Part shown: positions 1 through 6,410 of the stretch, piece by piece
Position numbering within the stretch: position 1 is the first letter of the stretch
Layout of the letters: every line of letters begins with the position of its first letter
DNA from: JAFAHZ01 sp035656415
GTDB taxonomy: Bacteria; Vulcanimicrobiota; Vulcanimicrobiia; Vulcanimicrobiales; Vulcanimicrobiaceae
Direction: 5' to 3'
NCBI GenBank assembly: GCA_035656415.1
Contig: DASRSM010000163.1
Coordinates: forward strand, 1 to 9,500
Length of the DNA stretch: 9,500 nucleotides
Position numbers and translations under genes: made by a program
The notes under the pieces: generated by a model
Database searches by the model: none
Told to the model about the DNA's origin: nothing
What the model saw: only the letters and a program-made list of their open reading frames with translations

Positions 1-13
1 CTAAACGACATTT

Positions 14-757
14 ATGCCGAGAACCATCATTGCGGCCAACTGGAAGATGCACAAAACCGCGAAGGAAGCCGGCGACTTTCTCGACGCCTTTCTCGCGCGC
101 GCCGCGGCGCTGCCGCCGTCGATCGAGGTCGTGATCGCGCCGCCGTTTACGGCGATTCCGGCCGTAGCGACGCGTCTGTCGGGTACGAACATCCGGCTGG
201 GCGCACAGACGATGCACTGGGAACTGCAGGGACCGTTCACCGGCGAAATCAGCGCGACGATGCTGCTCGAGTTCGGCGTCAGCTACGTCATTTTAGGTCA
301 CTCCGAACGCCGCGCGTACTGCGACGAGACCGACCGCAGCGTCAACTTGAAGGTTTCGACCGCGCTCGCGCAAGGTCTCACGCCAATCGTCGCCGTCGGT
401 GAAACCGCCCAGGAGCGCAGTTCGGGACAAACCGACGATCGCGTCATCGCGCAATCGCGCGCCGCTTTCGACGGGATCGCTCGCAACTTGCTCGACCGCG
501 TCGTGATGGCGTACGAACCGATTTGGGCGATCGGCACCGGAAAGAACTGCGATCCGGGCGAGGCCAACCGCGTCATGACCGTAATCCGCGAATGCGTTTC
601 GGGACTGGACGATACGCCGATCCTCTACGGCGGCAGCATGAAGCCTGAAAACGTCGCGTCGTACATGGAACGCCCCAACGTCAACGGCGGCTTGGTCGGC
701 GGAGCGTCGCTCGATCCAAACGGCTTTGCAGCATTAATCCAGAGCGCCGCAGTATGA
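14..757 (+). CDS. tpiA: Triosephosphate isomerase
   Basis: This enzyme interconverts dihydroxyacetone phosphate and glyceraldehyde 3-phosphate in cytoplasmic glycolysis and gluconeogenesis. The 247-residue length is normal for the family. Visible catalytic residues are Lys11 in AANWKMHK, His96 in VILGHSERR and Glu168 in AYEPIWAIGTG, where the flexible phosphate-gripping loop 6 begins. The phosphate-binding YGGSMKPEN (205-213) and GGLVGGASL (225-233) motifs are intact. One oddity is TPIVAVGE (123-130): most TIMs have a Cys just before VGE, and here it is Ala127. The ATG at 14 is supported by the N-terminal strand that follows directly. The stop overlaps the gpmI start (ATGA), so the two are probably co-translated. 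The TAA at bases 2-4 could end an upstream gene such as pgk, but that lies outside the window. Confidence 0.98.
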   Translation: MPRTIIAANWKMHKTAKEAGDFLDAFLARAAALPPSIEVVIAPPFTAIPAVATRLSGTNIRLGAQTMHWELQGPFTGEISATMLLEFGVSYVILGHSERRAYCDETDRSVNLKVSTALAQGLTPIVAVGETAQERSSGQTDDRVIAQSRAAFDGIARNLLDRVVMAYEPIWAIGTGKNCDPGEANRVMTVIRECVSGLDDTPILYGGSMKPENVASYMERPNVNGGLVGGASLDPNGFAALIQSAAV

Positions 758-2310
758 CGTTGCGGCCCGTCGTGCTGTGCGTGCTCGACGGTTGGGGCTG
801 CAGCGACAAAACGCACGGGAACGCTATCGCCGCCGCCAATCTGCCGCATTGGCGGGCATTTTTCGATCGCTATCCATGGACGATGCTCGACGCATCGGGC
901 GAAGCGGTGGGCTTGCCCAAAGGCATCATGGGCAACAGCGAAGTTGGGCACCTCAATATCGGCAGCGGCCGCGTGGTTCCGCAAGGCATCGTCATCATCG
1001 ATGATGACATTGCCTCTGGTAAGTTCGCGAAGAACGAAACGCTGCAGCGCGCTATCGCGCACGCTAAGTCCAATCTTGGGAAGCTGCACCTCATTGGACT
1101 CCTCTCGGATGGTTGCGTGCACAGCTCGATCGTTCACCTGTTCTCGCTGATCGACGCCGCCGTCGCCGCGGACGTTCCCCTCGCGATACACTGCTTTCTC
1201 GACGGCCGCGATACGCCGCCGCGCTCCGCGCTGACGTACGTCGATCGACTCGAGAAGAAGCTCGCCGCCGTCGGCCGTCAAGGCTCGATAGCGACCGTTT
1301 GCGGTCGCTTCTACGCGATGGACCGCGACAAACGCTGGGAACGCACGCAGCGCGCGTACGACATGTTGGCGCGCGCTGCGACTGACGTACACGCCGGCAG
1401 TGCCGCCGGCGCCGTGAAGATGGGTTACGATCGCAACGAGGATGACGAGTTCGTGCAGCCTACGACCGTCGGCGACGTTCGCACGGTCGACGACGGCGAC
1501 GCCTGCGTCTTCTTCAACTTTCGCCCCGATCGCGCGCGCCAGCTCACAACCGCCTTCGATGCCGGAACCGATTGCTACTACGTCGATCCTTCGATCGAAC
1601 AATCGAATATCGAGGCCAAGCTCTACGATAAGCTCGTCTTCGCGACGATGACGAAGTACGACGAGAACTACACCAATCCGGTGCTCTTCGGTCCGCGTCC
1701 GCAGTTCGAGACTTTCGGCGACGTCGTTTCGCGCGAGGGTTTGCATCAACTGCGTTTAGCCGAGACCGAAAAGTACGCGCACGTAACGTACTTCTTCAAC
1801 GGCGGCCGCGAGGAGCAGTTGCCCGGCGAAGACCGCAAGCTGATTCCTTCGGACCGCAGCGTCGCGACGTACGATCTCGCGCCGGCGATGCGCGCGCGTG
1901 AAATCACGGATTTTGCCGTCGACGCCATCGAAGCGGGAACCTACGACGTCATCCTGATGAACTACGCCAACGCCGACATGGTCGGACACACGGGCAAATG
2001 GCAGCCGACGATCGAGGCGGTCGAAGTTCTCGATCGATGCCTGCAGCGTCTCGCCGACGCGACGCTCGCTGCCGGCGGGCTCCTCGCAATCACCGCCGAT
2101 CACGGCAACGCCGAAGAGAAGATCGACCCCGACGGTAATCCGCTCACCGCGCATACCACCAATCGCGTTCCGTTTCTTTTGATCGCAGACGGCTTGCACG
2201 GCACGCTCGCATCCGGCGGAAAGCTGGGCGACGTCGCGCCGACGCTGCTGGAAATCATGGGCCTCCCGGTGCCCGAAGCCATGACCGGGAAAGAGCTCTT
2301 CTCATCGTAG
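754..2310 (+). CDS. gpmI: 2,3-bisphosphoglycerate-independent phosphoglycerate mutase
   Basis: Metal-dependent (usually Mn) mutase converting 3-phosphoglycerate to 2-phosphoglycerate, the glycolytic step after phosphoglycerate kinase. It has 518 residues, typical of the bacterial iPGM family. Asp12 in LDGWG binds metal. Ser62 in GNSEVGHLNIG is the residue that carries the phosphate. HCFLDGRDTPP, CGRFYAMDRDKRW and FNFRPDRARQL line the substrate-binding domain. The C-terminal phosphatase-type metal motifs NYANADMVGHTG and ADHGNAE are intact, as is TAHTTNRVP near the end. It starts at the ATG that overlaps the tpiA stop by four bases, so it is probably translationally coupled in a glycolytic operon. 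No clear intrinsic terminator follows. Long minus-strand open frames across it are shadows. Confidence 0.98.
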   Translation: MTLRPVVLCVLDGWGCSDKTHGNAIAAANLPHWRAFFDRYPWTMLDASGEAVGLPKGIMGNSEVGHLNIGSGRVVPQGIVIIDDDIASGKFAKNETLQRAIAHAKSNLGKLHLIGLLSDGCVHSSIVHLFSLIDAAVAADVPLAIHCFLDGRDTPPRSALTYVDRLEKKLAAVGRQGSIATVCGRFYAMDRDKRWERTQRAYDMLARAATDVHAGSAAGAVKMGYDRNEDDEFVQPTTVGDVRTVDDGDACVFFNFRPDRARQLTTAFDAGTDCYYVDPSIEQSNIEAKLYDKLVFATMTKYDENYTNPVLFGPRPQFETFGDVVSREGLHQLRLAETEKYAHVTYFFNGGREEQLPGEDRKLIPSDRSVATYDLAPAMRAREITDFAVDAIEAGTYDVILMNYANADMVGHTGKWQPTIEAVEVLDRCLQRLADATLAAGGLLAITADHGNAEEKIDPDGNPLTAHTTNRVPFLLIADGLHGTLASGGKLGDVAPTLLEIMGLPVPEAMTGKELFSS

Positions 2311-2360
2311 CTTCAGGCTTGGTTCAGCCCCTTACCAGCCTCAGCTGCCACAATGGCGGC

Positions 2361-2459
2361 ATGAAACGCACCGAAGAGATCCAGGTCGCGATCGCACTGC
2401 TGTACTTCGCGTTCATCGGCGCGGCGACGGTCGCCGCAGCGGTCGCAGCTCACCTCTAA
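2361..2459 (+). CDS. Possible 32-residue single-pass membrane peptide
   Basis: A short open frame in the gap between gpmI and the lipocalin-like gene encodes 32 residues. It begins MKRTEEIQ, then runs as one uninterrupted hydrophobic stretch (about residues 9-30, Ala/Leu/Phe/Val rich) and ends AAHL. A charged N-terminus followed by one transmembrane helix is the usual look of small bacterial membrane proteins. There is no strong Shine-Dalgarno sequence; the bases before the ATG are caatggcggc. Its stop is 15 bases before the next start, so it could share a transcript. I do not recognise it. GC-rich DNA can give Ala/Val-rich frames by chance, so the call is tentative. Confidence 0.4.
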   Translation: MKRTEEIQVAIALLYFAFIGAATVAAAVAAHL

Positions 2460-2474
2460 TCGAATCCCATTTCC

Positions 2475-2906
2475 ATGGGATTACGCACGCAGCTCCTTGG
2501 GAGCTGGCGGTTAACGTCCGGCGAGTGGATTGAGGAATCCGGTCCGGTCGATTCTCCGCTCGGCACCCATCCCGTTGGGCTGCTGATATACGACGAGCCG
2601 GAGACGGTATCGGTTCAGATCATGCGACCGAATCAAGCCCCTTTTGCGAACGACGATTACCGCCTCGCGACGGACGCTGAAAAGGCGGCCGTTTGGGGCG
2701 GATACTTTTGTTACTTCGGAACGTTTTCCGTCGATGAAGCCAATGGGACGGTCACGCATCGCGTAACCGGCAGCTGGTTTCCCAACTACGTTGGAACCGA
2801 GCAAGTGCGCTTCTGCAAACTCGACGGTGACAGGCTGACGCTCACGGCCAAGACGTCCGGCGGCCACGTCACCGTTACCTGGCAAAGGGTTTCTCGGGAC
2901 CGCTAG
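2475..2906 (+). CDS. Lipocalin-like domain protein
   Basis: A 143-residue protein matching what I know of the lipocalin-like family (Pfam Lipocalin_5 type). LLGSWRLTSGE at residues 7-17 is the first strand signature. It is followed by PLGTHPVGLLIYDE, SVQIMRPNQAPFAN, GGYFCYFGTFSVDE, GTVTHRVTGSWFPNYVGTEQVR and the closing LDGDRLTLTAK. These alternate as beta strands, as expected for a small barrel binding an unknown small ligand. No signal peptide is visible, so it is probably cytoplasmic. The ATG at 2475 places the first strand near the N-terminus as in relatives, but there is no obvious ribosome-binding site. It converges on the minus-strand gene ending at 2929, with only 22 bases between them. 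Confidence 0.85.
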   Translation: MGLRTQLLGSWRLTSGEWIEESGPVDSPLGTHPVGLLIYDEPETVSVQIMRPNQAPFANDDYRLATDAEKAAVWGGYFCYFGTFSVDEANGTVTHRVTGSWFPNYVGTEQVRFCKLDGDRLTLTAKTSGGHVTVTWQRVSRDR

Positions 2907-2928
2907 GACGGGCCGTCTCGCCGAATTC

Positions 2929-3237
2929 TCACGACTCGATTCGATAGCTTCCGCTTGCGTCGACGCCGACGCGGCGTCCGCCGATGGCGATACATCGCAC
3001 GCCGTGATCCCAAATCGTCAGAACGCGAACGACGATCGGCTTGAGCCGGGCGACGAGATCCCGTGCGGCGCGCGATATCGCGACGGCGTCGCGCACCCAG
3101 TGCGGATGATCGTTCGGCAGTTGTCCCGCGTCGAGATCCGCTTCCGCGAGCGCGGCCACCACGGGCTCCGACGCTCGCGTGGCCGTCGTCGCTCCGAGCG
3201 CGCTCGATAGTTCGTCGGATTCAACGCGGCGCAGCAC
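2929..3237 (-). CDS. Unrecognised 102-residue protein downstream of the sigma factor
   Basis: The reading frame opens with GTG at 3237, 17 bases inside the 3' end of the sigma factor gene, so it is probably translated by coupling. Residues 1-70 are rich in Ala, Leu, Glu and Asp and look helical (ESDELSSALG, VVAALAEADLDAG, VRDAVAISRAARDLVARL). The rest looks like short strands (IVVRVLTIWDHGVRCIAIGG, VGVDASGSYRIE). No signal peptide or membrane segment is visible. Position, overlap and protein-like composition argue that it is real and belongs with the sigma factor. A regulator or target of that factor is possible, but this is only inference. I do not recognise the family. Confidence 0.55.
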   Translation of the reverse strand: MLRRVESDELSSALGATTATRASEPVVAALAEADLDAGQLPNDHPHWVRDAVAISRAARDLVARLKPIVVRVLTIWDHGVRCIAIGGRRVGVDASGSYRIES

Positions 3238-3889
3238 GCGCGCGCTCCCTCAGGCTTGAGATCGCATTCAAGTGCAGTTGCGAAACGCGCTGCGGCGAGA
3301 CCGCCAGCTGCTCTCCAATCGCGCGCAGCGATCGTCCGCCGAAGTAATGCGCCGCGACGATGCGGCGCTGTCGCGGCGGCAGCGATTCGACCAGGCGCTC
3401 GAGGGCGGCGCGGTCCTGACGCGACTCGACGACGCGGGCGGGATCCTCGTGCCAGTTCGTGACCACGCTTTCGCCTTCGGGCAGCGGTGCGTCGAGCGAA
3501 AGCGGTTGTCCCCAATGCGTCGCCGCGACGGCGCGCTCGAATCCCGGCGTGTGGCGGTTCATCTCGGCCATCGACGGAAGTTCGCCGCGCTCCATCGCGA
3601 TCGCATAGCGCCGGTTTTCACCATCGCGTGCGATGCGGCGCGCGCGCTCCGATACCGGATCCATCCGCCGAATACCGTTGAGCATTGCGCCGACGATCAG
3701 GCGGCGGGCGTATTGCCGCAGCAGCGGACCGCGCTGCGGATCGAACGTATCGATCGCGCGGATCAGTCCGACGCTTCCGTCGCCGATCAGGTCGTCGAGA
3801 TCGAGCCCGGACACGAGACGTTTGATACGTCGCGCGATCTTGCGCACGAGCGGCAAGTACGACGCGATCGTCGCATCCCGTTCGCTCAC
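3221..3889 (-). CDS. FliA/SigF-type alternative sigma factor
   Basis: An RNA polymerase sigma-70 family factor of 222 residues starting VSERDATIASYLPLVRKIARR. Region 2 spans about residues 9-75 and contains DLDDLIGDGSVGLIRAIDTFDP, the core-binding and -10 recognition segment. Region 3 (about 76-135) has RRMDPVSERARRIARDGE, similar to the FliA linker. Region 4 (about 160-215) has LPPRQRRIVAAHYFGGRSLRAIGEQLAVSPQRVSQLH, a helix-turn-helix for -35 recognition. The layout without an extra N-terminal domain suggests the FliA/WhiG/SigF branch, so a role in motility or stress is likely, but no flagellar genes are in view. I chose the GTG at 3889 because it overlaps the stop of the CxxC gene (GTGA) and gives the usual N-terminus. 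The longer upstream frame would run through that gene. Confidence 0.9.
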   Translation of the reverse strand: MSERDATIASYLPLVRKIARRIKRLVSGLDLDDLIGDGSVGLIRAIDTFDPQRGPLLRQYARRLIVGAMLNGIRRMDPVSERARRIARDGENRRYAIAMERGELPSMAEMNRHTPGFERAVAATHWGQPLSLDAPLPEGESVVTNWHEDPARVVESRQDRAALERLVESLPPRQRRIVAAHYFGGRSLRAIGEQLAVSPQRVSQLHLNAISSLRERARAAPR

Positions 3890-4044
3890 CGCCGCACCTC
3901 GAGCTGCTTGGCAATCTCGAGTGCGAACTCGCCGGCTTCGTATTGCCCCAAGGCCTCGCAGCCGGCGCATAGCGGCGCGAGCACGGGCTCGAGCAGCATC
4001 GCCTCGAGAGCAACGGCGCACGGCGCCGGTGACGCGCTAACCAC
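3886..4044 (-). CDS. Small CxxC protein coupled to the sigma factor
   Basis: A short frame whose TGA overlaps the sigma factor GTG. Read from the GTG at 4044 it has 52 residues, and its start overlaps the stop of micropeptide copy 1 (cGTGGTTAGc). An internal ATG at 3999 would give 37 residues. The C-terminal half, with PVLAPLCAGCEALGQYEAG and FALEIAKQLEVRR, looks like a real helical protein with a CxxC pair (Cys26 and Cys29 in the long form). A tiny Cys-pair protein directly before a sigma factor could be a redox- or metal-sensing partner, but that is inference from position. It is not a recognisable zinc-finger anti-sigma domain. The start is uncertain. Confidence 0.5.
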   Translation of the reverse strand: MVSASPAPCAVALEAMLLEPVLAPLCAGCEALGQYEAGEFALEIAKQLEVRR

Positions 4045-4129
4045 GTTGTAGGTTGTTGGCGATGCGCAACAGCTCGTCGGCGGCTTGAACGCCTTTGGGA
4101 GTGCATACACAAAGCAGATGAGAGTCCAT
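4037..4129 (-). CDS. Micropeptide copy 1 (30 aa, conserved C-terminus)
   Basis: A 30-codon frame from ATG at 4129 to TAG at 4037. The N-terminus is MDSHLLCV, followed by CTPKGVQAADE, LLRIANNLQRG and the stop. It is the best-preserved copy together with copy 5, and its upstream 60 bases match copy 5. Residues 14-30 can form an amphipathic helix with Ala16, Leu20, Ile23 and Leu27 on one face. The stop overlaps the GTG of the CxxC gene that leads into the sigma factor, so the three genes could be translated in series. I know no family with this sequence and assign no function. Confidence 0.6.
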   Translation of the reverse strand: MDSHLLCVCTPKGVQAADELLRIANNLQRG

Positions 4130-4190
4130 GCTGCGATGGTATCGCGCGGCTATTGCCGAAATGTCGCCTAGCCGTAACCGATTTGCGAGC
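4037..4190 (-). repeat. Repeat element 1: micropeptide plus conserved 5' block
   Basis: The element spans the micropeptide and about 60 bases upstream of its ATG on the minus strand. The upstream block includes tcgcaaatc, ggcgacat and catcgc just before the ATG. By hand alignment it matches copy 5 at 45 of 60 positions without gaps. In copy 1 the block happens to stay open in the micropeptide frame, but in copy 5 it carries two in-frame TAA codons. It is therefore more likely a promoter or leader than coding sequence. It lies in the gap between hydrolase 1 and the sigma operon. The remaining bases, 4191-4269, show nothing I can name. Confidence 0.6.
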
Positions 4191-4269
4191 AGATCGACGT
4201 GCTAATTACTGCAGCGTATCCAGTGCCCCGAAAGCGTTGCGGCACACGGCTGACCGGCCCTGGCTCTTA

Positions 4270-5193
4270 TTATCTTTTCTCTGAAAGGAACGCGCTCAAT
4301 GCGCTGATCGTTGCGCCAGGGTTCTCGTCCATCAACCAGTGACCGGAGTCTGGGATTACACTCGTCTGTACGTTTACAGCAACCGCTTTGGCGAACTGAG
4401 GCATAAGTGAGCCCATCGATTTCGCGCCACCCATCGCTAACACCGGTATTCGAAGCGGTAACTTCGCAAACGCCACATCGGCGGTTGCATCTGTATCAAA
4501 GTCCTCAAAATACGTAAAACCGACGCGCATGGTTCCCGGCTGCGCGTAGGATGCGGCGATCGCGACGCGTTCAGCATTGGTGATTCGTTCCGGGTGAAGT
4601 GCGAATCTGTCCCAAAGCCAATCGAGGTAAATCCGTTCGCGACCAGCCGTAAGCTGCTCTGCGTATCTCCCGTAAAAGTGAAAGTGCCACGTGCCGGGTA
4701 ACAGCAGCACCGTCTGCCAGGGACCGACGCCTGGGATCGGTGCGTCCATCAGCGCAAGTCTCGTGACATCGCTGCGAAACTGCGCTGCGTACGCGTAGGC
4801 GACCATTAGTCCGATGTCGTGACCCACAATGGCTTCGCGCTGCACCTTTAGCCGTTGCATCAGCGAGTGGATCGATCGCGCCACTGACGCCATATCATAT
4901 TGCGCGGCTGGACTCTCCGGCCGCGAATTGCCGAGCCCGGGTAGGTCGGGGACGATCACGGTGTGCGTCTTTGCAAGTACCGGGGCAAAAGCTGCCCACA
5001 TCTGTCCCGTATCACCGTAGCCGTGAAGAAGGAGCACCGCTGGGCCGCTGCCTCCTATTCGGTAGTAAATCGTTCGACCACCGGCTTGAACCGTGTGAGC
5101 CGAAAATCCAGGCGCAAACTGGGATGCCGCAGCCGCTCGGGCGTTTCCAGTCGCGGCTACAAATGCGGCAATGAGCAGAAAAGCCGTCTTCAT
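4270..5193 (-). CDS. Exported alpha/beta hydrolase, epoxide hydrolase-like
   Basis: A 307-residue protein with a signal peptide, MKTAFLLIAAFVAATGNARA at residues 1-20. HGYGDTGQMW (57-66) supplies the oxyanion loop. The nucleophile elbow is VGHDIG (123-128) with Asp126 in place of Ser. That G-x-D-x-G form is typical of epoxide hydrolases and haloalkane dehalogenases, which make an ester intermediate. A cap region follows, with WHFHFYGRY. His284 in DSGHWLMDE is the likely catalytic His. The activity is probably hydrolysis of an epoxide or haloalkane outside the cytoplasm, but the substrate is unknown. I chose the ATG at 5193 because it gives the signal peptide and has a very strong ribosome-binding site, ggagaggag, seven bases upstream (5201-5209). 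The gene looks AT-richer than its neighbours, which may indicate transfer. Confidence 0.88.
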   Translation of the reverse strand: MKTAFLLIAAFVAATGNARAAAASQFAPGFSAHTVQAGGRTIYYRIGGSGPAVLLLHGYGDTGQMWAAFAPVLAKTHTVIVPDLPGLGNSRPESPAAQYDMASVARSIHSLMQRLKVQREAIVGHDIGLMVAYAYAAQFRSDVTRLALMDAPIPGVGPWQTVLLLPGTWHFHFYGRYAEQLTAGRERIYLDWLWDRFALHPERITNAERVAIAASYAQPGTMRVGFTYFEDFDTDATADVAFAKLPLRIPVLAMGGAKSMGSLMPQFAKAVAVNVQTSVIPDSGHWLMDENPGATISALSAFLSEKR

Positions 5194-5278
5194 CCCGTTA
5201 CTCCTCTCCGCAAGTAAGTAAATCGGCGATTTTGAGCATGGCTTCTTCACCCTTCAGGCGGGAAGGACGGGTAGGAGT

Positions 5279-5371
5279 CTAGCCTCGTTGCAGATTGTTC
5301 GCAATGCGAAGCATCTCATCAGCCGCCCGTACGCCTTTAGCGTTGGCTATGAAAAGCCGACGAAACGGCAT
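5279..5371 (-). CDS. Micropeptide copy 2 (30 aa, diverged)
   Basis: ATG at 5371 and TAG at 5279 give exactly 30 residues again: MPFRRLFI, then IANAKGV around the join, RAADEMLRIANNLQRG and stop. The CTP triplet of the other copies is ANA here and Gln15 is Arg, so this is the most diverged copy at protein level. The stretch LRIANNLQRG is unchanged although several codons differ (CTT, ATT, CGA, GGC). It lies 85 bases upstream of hydrolase 1 in the same direction, but that gene has its own strong ribosome-binding site. The 5' block shared by copies 1 and 5 is not recognisable here. Beyond the promoter region, bases 5372-5517 show nothing I can name. Confidence 0.55.
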   Translation of the reverse strand: MPFRRLFIANAKGVRAADEMLRIANNLQRG

Positions 5372-5517
5372 CAAACAGGACATAATCTCGCCCGAATCAC
5401 GAACCTTGGCATTGGTGATGCTTAGGACGGTATCACTCGAATGTTATCGAAAAGTCGCGTGGGCGTAGCGAGTTCCCCGAACCTCAAGTCGGCGAGGACC
5501 GCGCGCGCTTCCTGAAG

Positions 5518-5546
5518 TTGACAACAGGCGCGCTCGCGAATATACT
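5518..5546 (+). promoter_or_regulatory. Near-consensus sigma-70 promoter for arsR, leaderless
   Basis: TTGACA at 5518-5523, a 17-base spacer and TATACT at 5541-5546 form an almost perfect housekeeping promoter. Only seven bases separate the -10 box from the ATG at 5554, so transcription should begin at or next to the start codon and give a leaderless message. The inverted pair CTTC/GAAG just before the -35 box is a weak operator candidate. ArsR-type regulators usually repress their own promoter, so autoregulation is likely. Confidence 0.8.
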
Positions 5547-5553
5547 AAACCGC

Positions 5554-5919
5554 ATGGTTAAGTATTCCGAACCGTCGCTCGACCGGACCTTCGCGGCGCT
5601 GGCTGATCCGACGCGGCGCGCTATGCTGACCATGCTGCAGGGGGGCAGCCATTCCGTCAGCGCCCTCGCGCAGCCATTTTCGATCTCGCTGCCGGCGGTG
5701 ATGAAGCACGTCGGCGTGCTCGCCACCGCCGGGTTGATCACCAAGAAGAAAAAGGGGCGCACCGTCGCCTGCACGCTCGCCCCCGGACCGATGCGGGACG
5801 CGACCCAATGGCTACGCCACTACGAGCGCTTCTGGGACGAGAGCCTCGACCGGCTAGACGGCTACTTGCAGACCATCCAGCAAGGAGATTCCAATGGGCA
5901 CCGCCGCTCAAGAAGCTGA
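5554..5919 (+). CDS. ArsR-family transcriptional regulator
   Basis: A 121-residue winged helix-turn-helix protein. FAALADPTRRAMLTML (13-28) is the classic ArsR opening. SVSALAQPFSISLPAVMKHV (34-53) contains the recognition helix, LITKKKKGRTVACTLAP (61-77) is the wing, and LRHYERFWDESLDRLDGYL (87-105) is the C-terminal helix. No metal-binding Cys motif is present in the recognition helix, so it belongs to the non-metal branch that pairs with SRPBCC proteins. I chose the ATG at 5554 over the longer frame at 5518 because the longer frame would start on the -35 box. It overlaps the SRPBCC gene by 26 bases, so the two form one operon. Confidence 0.93.
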   Translation: MVKYSEPSLDRTFAALADPTRRAMLTMLQGGSHSVSALAQPFSISLPAVMKHVGVLATAGLITKKKKGRTVACTLAPGPMRDATQWLRHYERFWDESLDRLDGYLQTIQQGDSNGHRRSRS

Positions 5920-6343
5920 CATCGCCATCGATCGCGTCTTCGACGCGCCGCTGCAACTCGTGTGGGAGGCGTGGAGCGATCCCAAGCACGCGCAGCAATG
6001 GTGTGCACCCCACGGCTGCACGAATCCGGTCTATGAACAGGATATGCGGACCGGCGGCACGTTACGCATGCACATGCTGGTGCCCAACGGCAACCTTTAC
6101 CGTGAGGAGGGCGTCTACGAAGAGGTCGCGCCGCAGCACCGCTTTACGCGTCTAAGCATCGTCTCGTTCGGCGATACGAAGATCTTCGAAACGCGCCTGA
6201 CCGTGACGTTCGAAGCGTACGGTGACAAGACCAAACTCTCGATCCGGCAATGGTTTCTCAAGCTTACGCCGGAGGCGGCCAAGGGCGCGCAGGAAGGCTG
6301 GGCGCAGACGCTCGAGCGTCTATCGGCCTACCTCGCGAGTTAA
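5894..6343 (+). CDS. SRPBCC / AHSA1-type protein
   Basis: A 149-residue member of the START-like (SRPBCC) fold, AHSA1 branch. Family marks are IDRVFDAPLQLVWEAWSDPKH (12-32), the GG turn in MRTGGTLRMHML, the EEGVYEEVAPQHRF strand-loop, ETRLTVTFEAYGDKTKLSIRQ, and the closing GWAQTLERLSAYL helix. Such proteins have a deep hydrophobic cavity, and their ligand here is unknown. The ATG at 5894 has AAGGAG a few bases upstream, inside the end of arsR. ArsR plus AHSA1 pairs are common in bacteria. The regulator presumably controls this gene through the shared promoter, but the physiological role of such pairs is mostly undefined. Confidence 0.92.
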   Translation: MGTAAQEADIAIDRVFDAPLQLVWEAWSDPKHAQQWCAPHGCTNPVYEQDMRTGGTLRMHMLVPNGNLYREEGVYEEVAPQHRFTRLSIVSFGDTKIFETRLTVTFEAYGDKTKLSIRQWFLKLTPEAAKGAQEGWAQTLERLSAYLAS

Positions 6344-6410
6344 CGTGGCGCCGCGGTTGCCGCCGCATAGAGTTCGTCTTCATACAGATGCGCGAAGCGC
6401 CTCAATTTTA

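Noticed and set aside
625..1749. 374-residue minus-strand frame across gpmI
   Set aside because: It is a shadow of the gpmI codon pattern, with Arg/Val/Ala-rich sequence and no recognisable motifs.
3272..4051. 259-residue plus-strand frame across the sigma factor
   Set aside because: It is antisense to a well-supported sigma factor and has Arg-rich, motif-free sequence.
5518..5553. TTG start for ArsR at 5518
   Set aside because: The TTG is the first half of the -35 box, and the transcript should begin near 5553.
6222..6410. Upstream part of the long plus-strand frame leading into the GAF fragment
   Set aside because: It overlaps the SRPBCC gene in another frame and is Arg/Pro-rich without GAF features.
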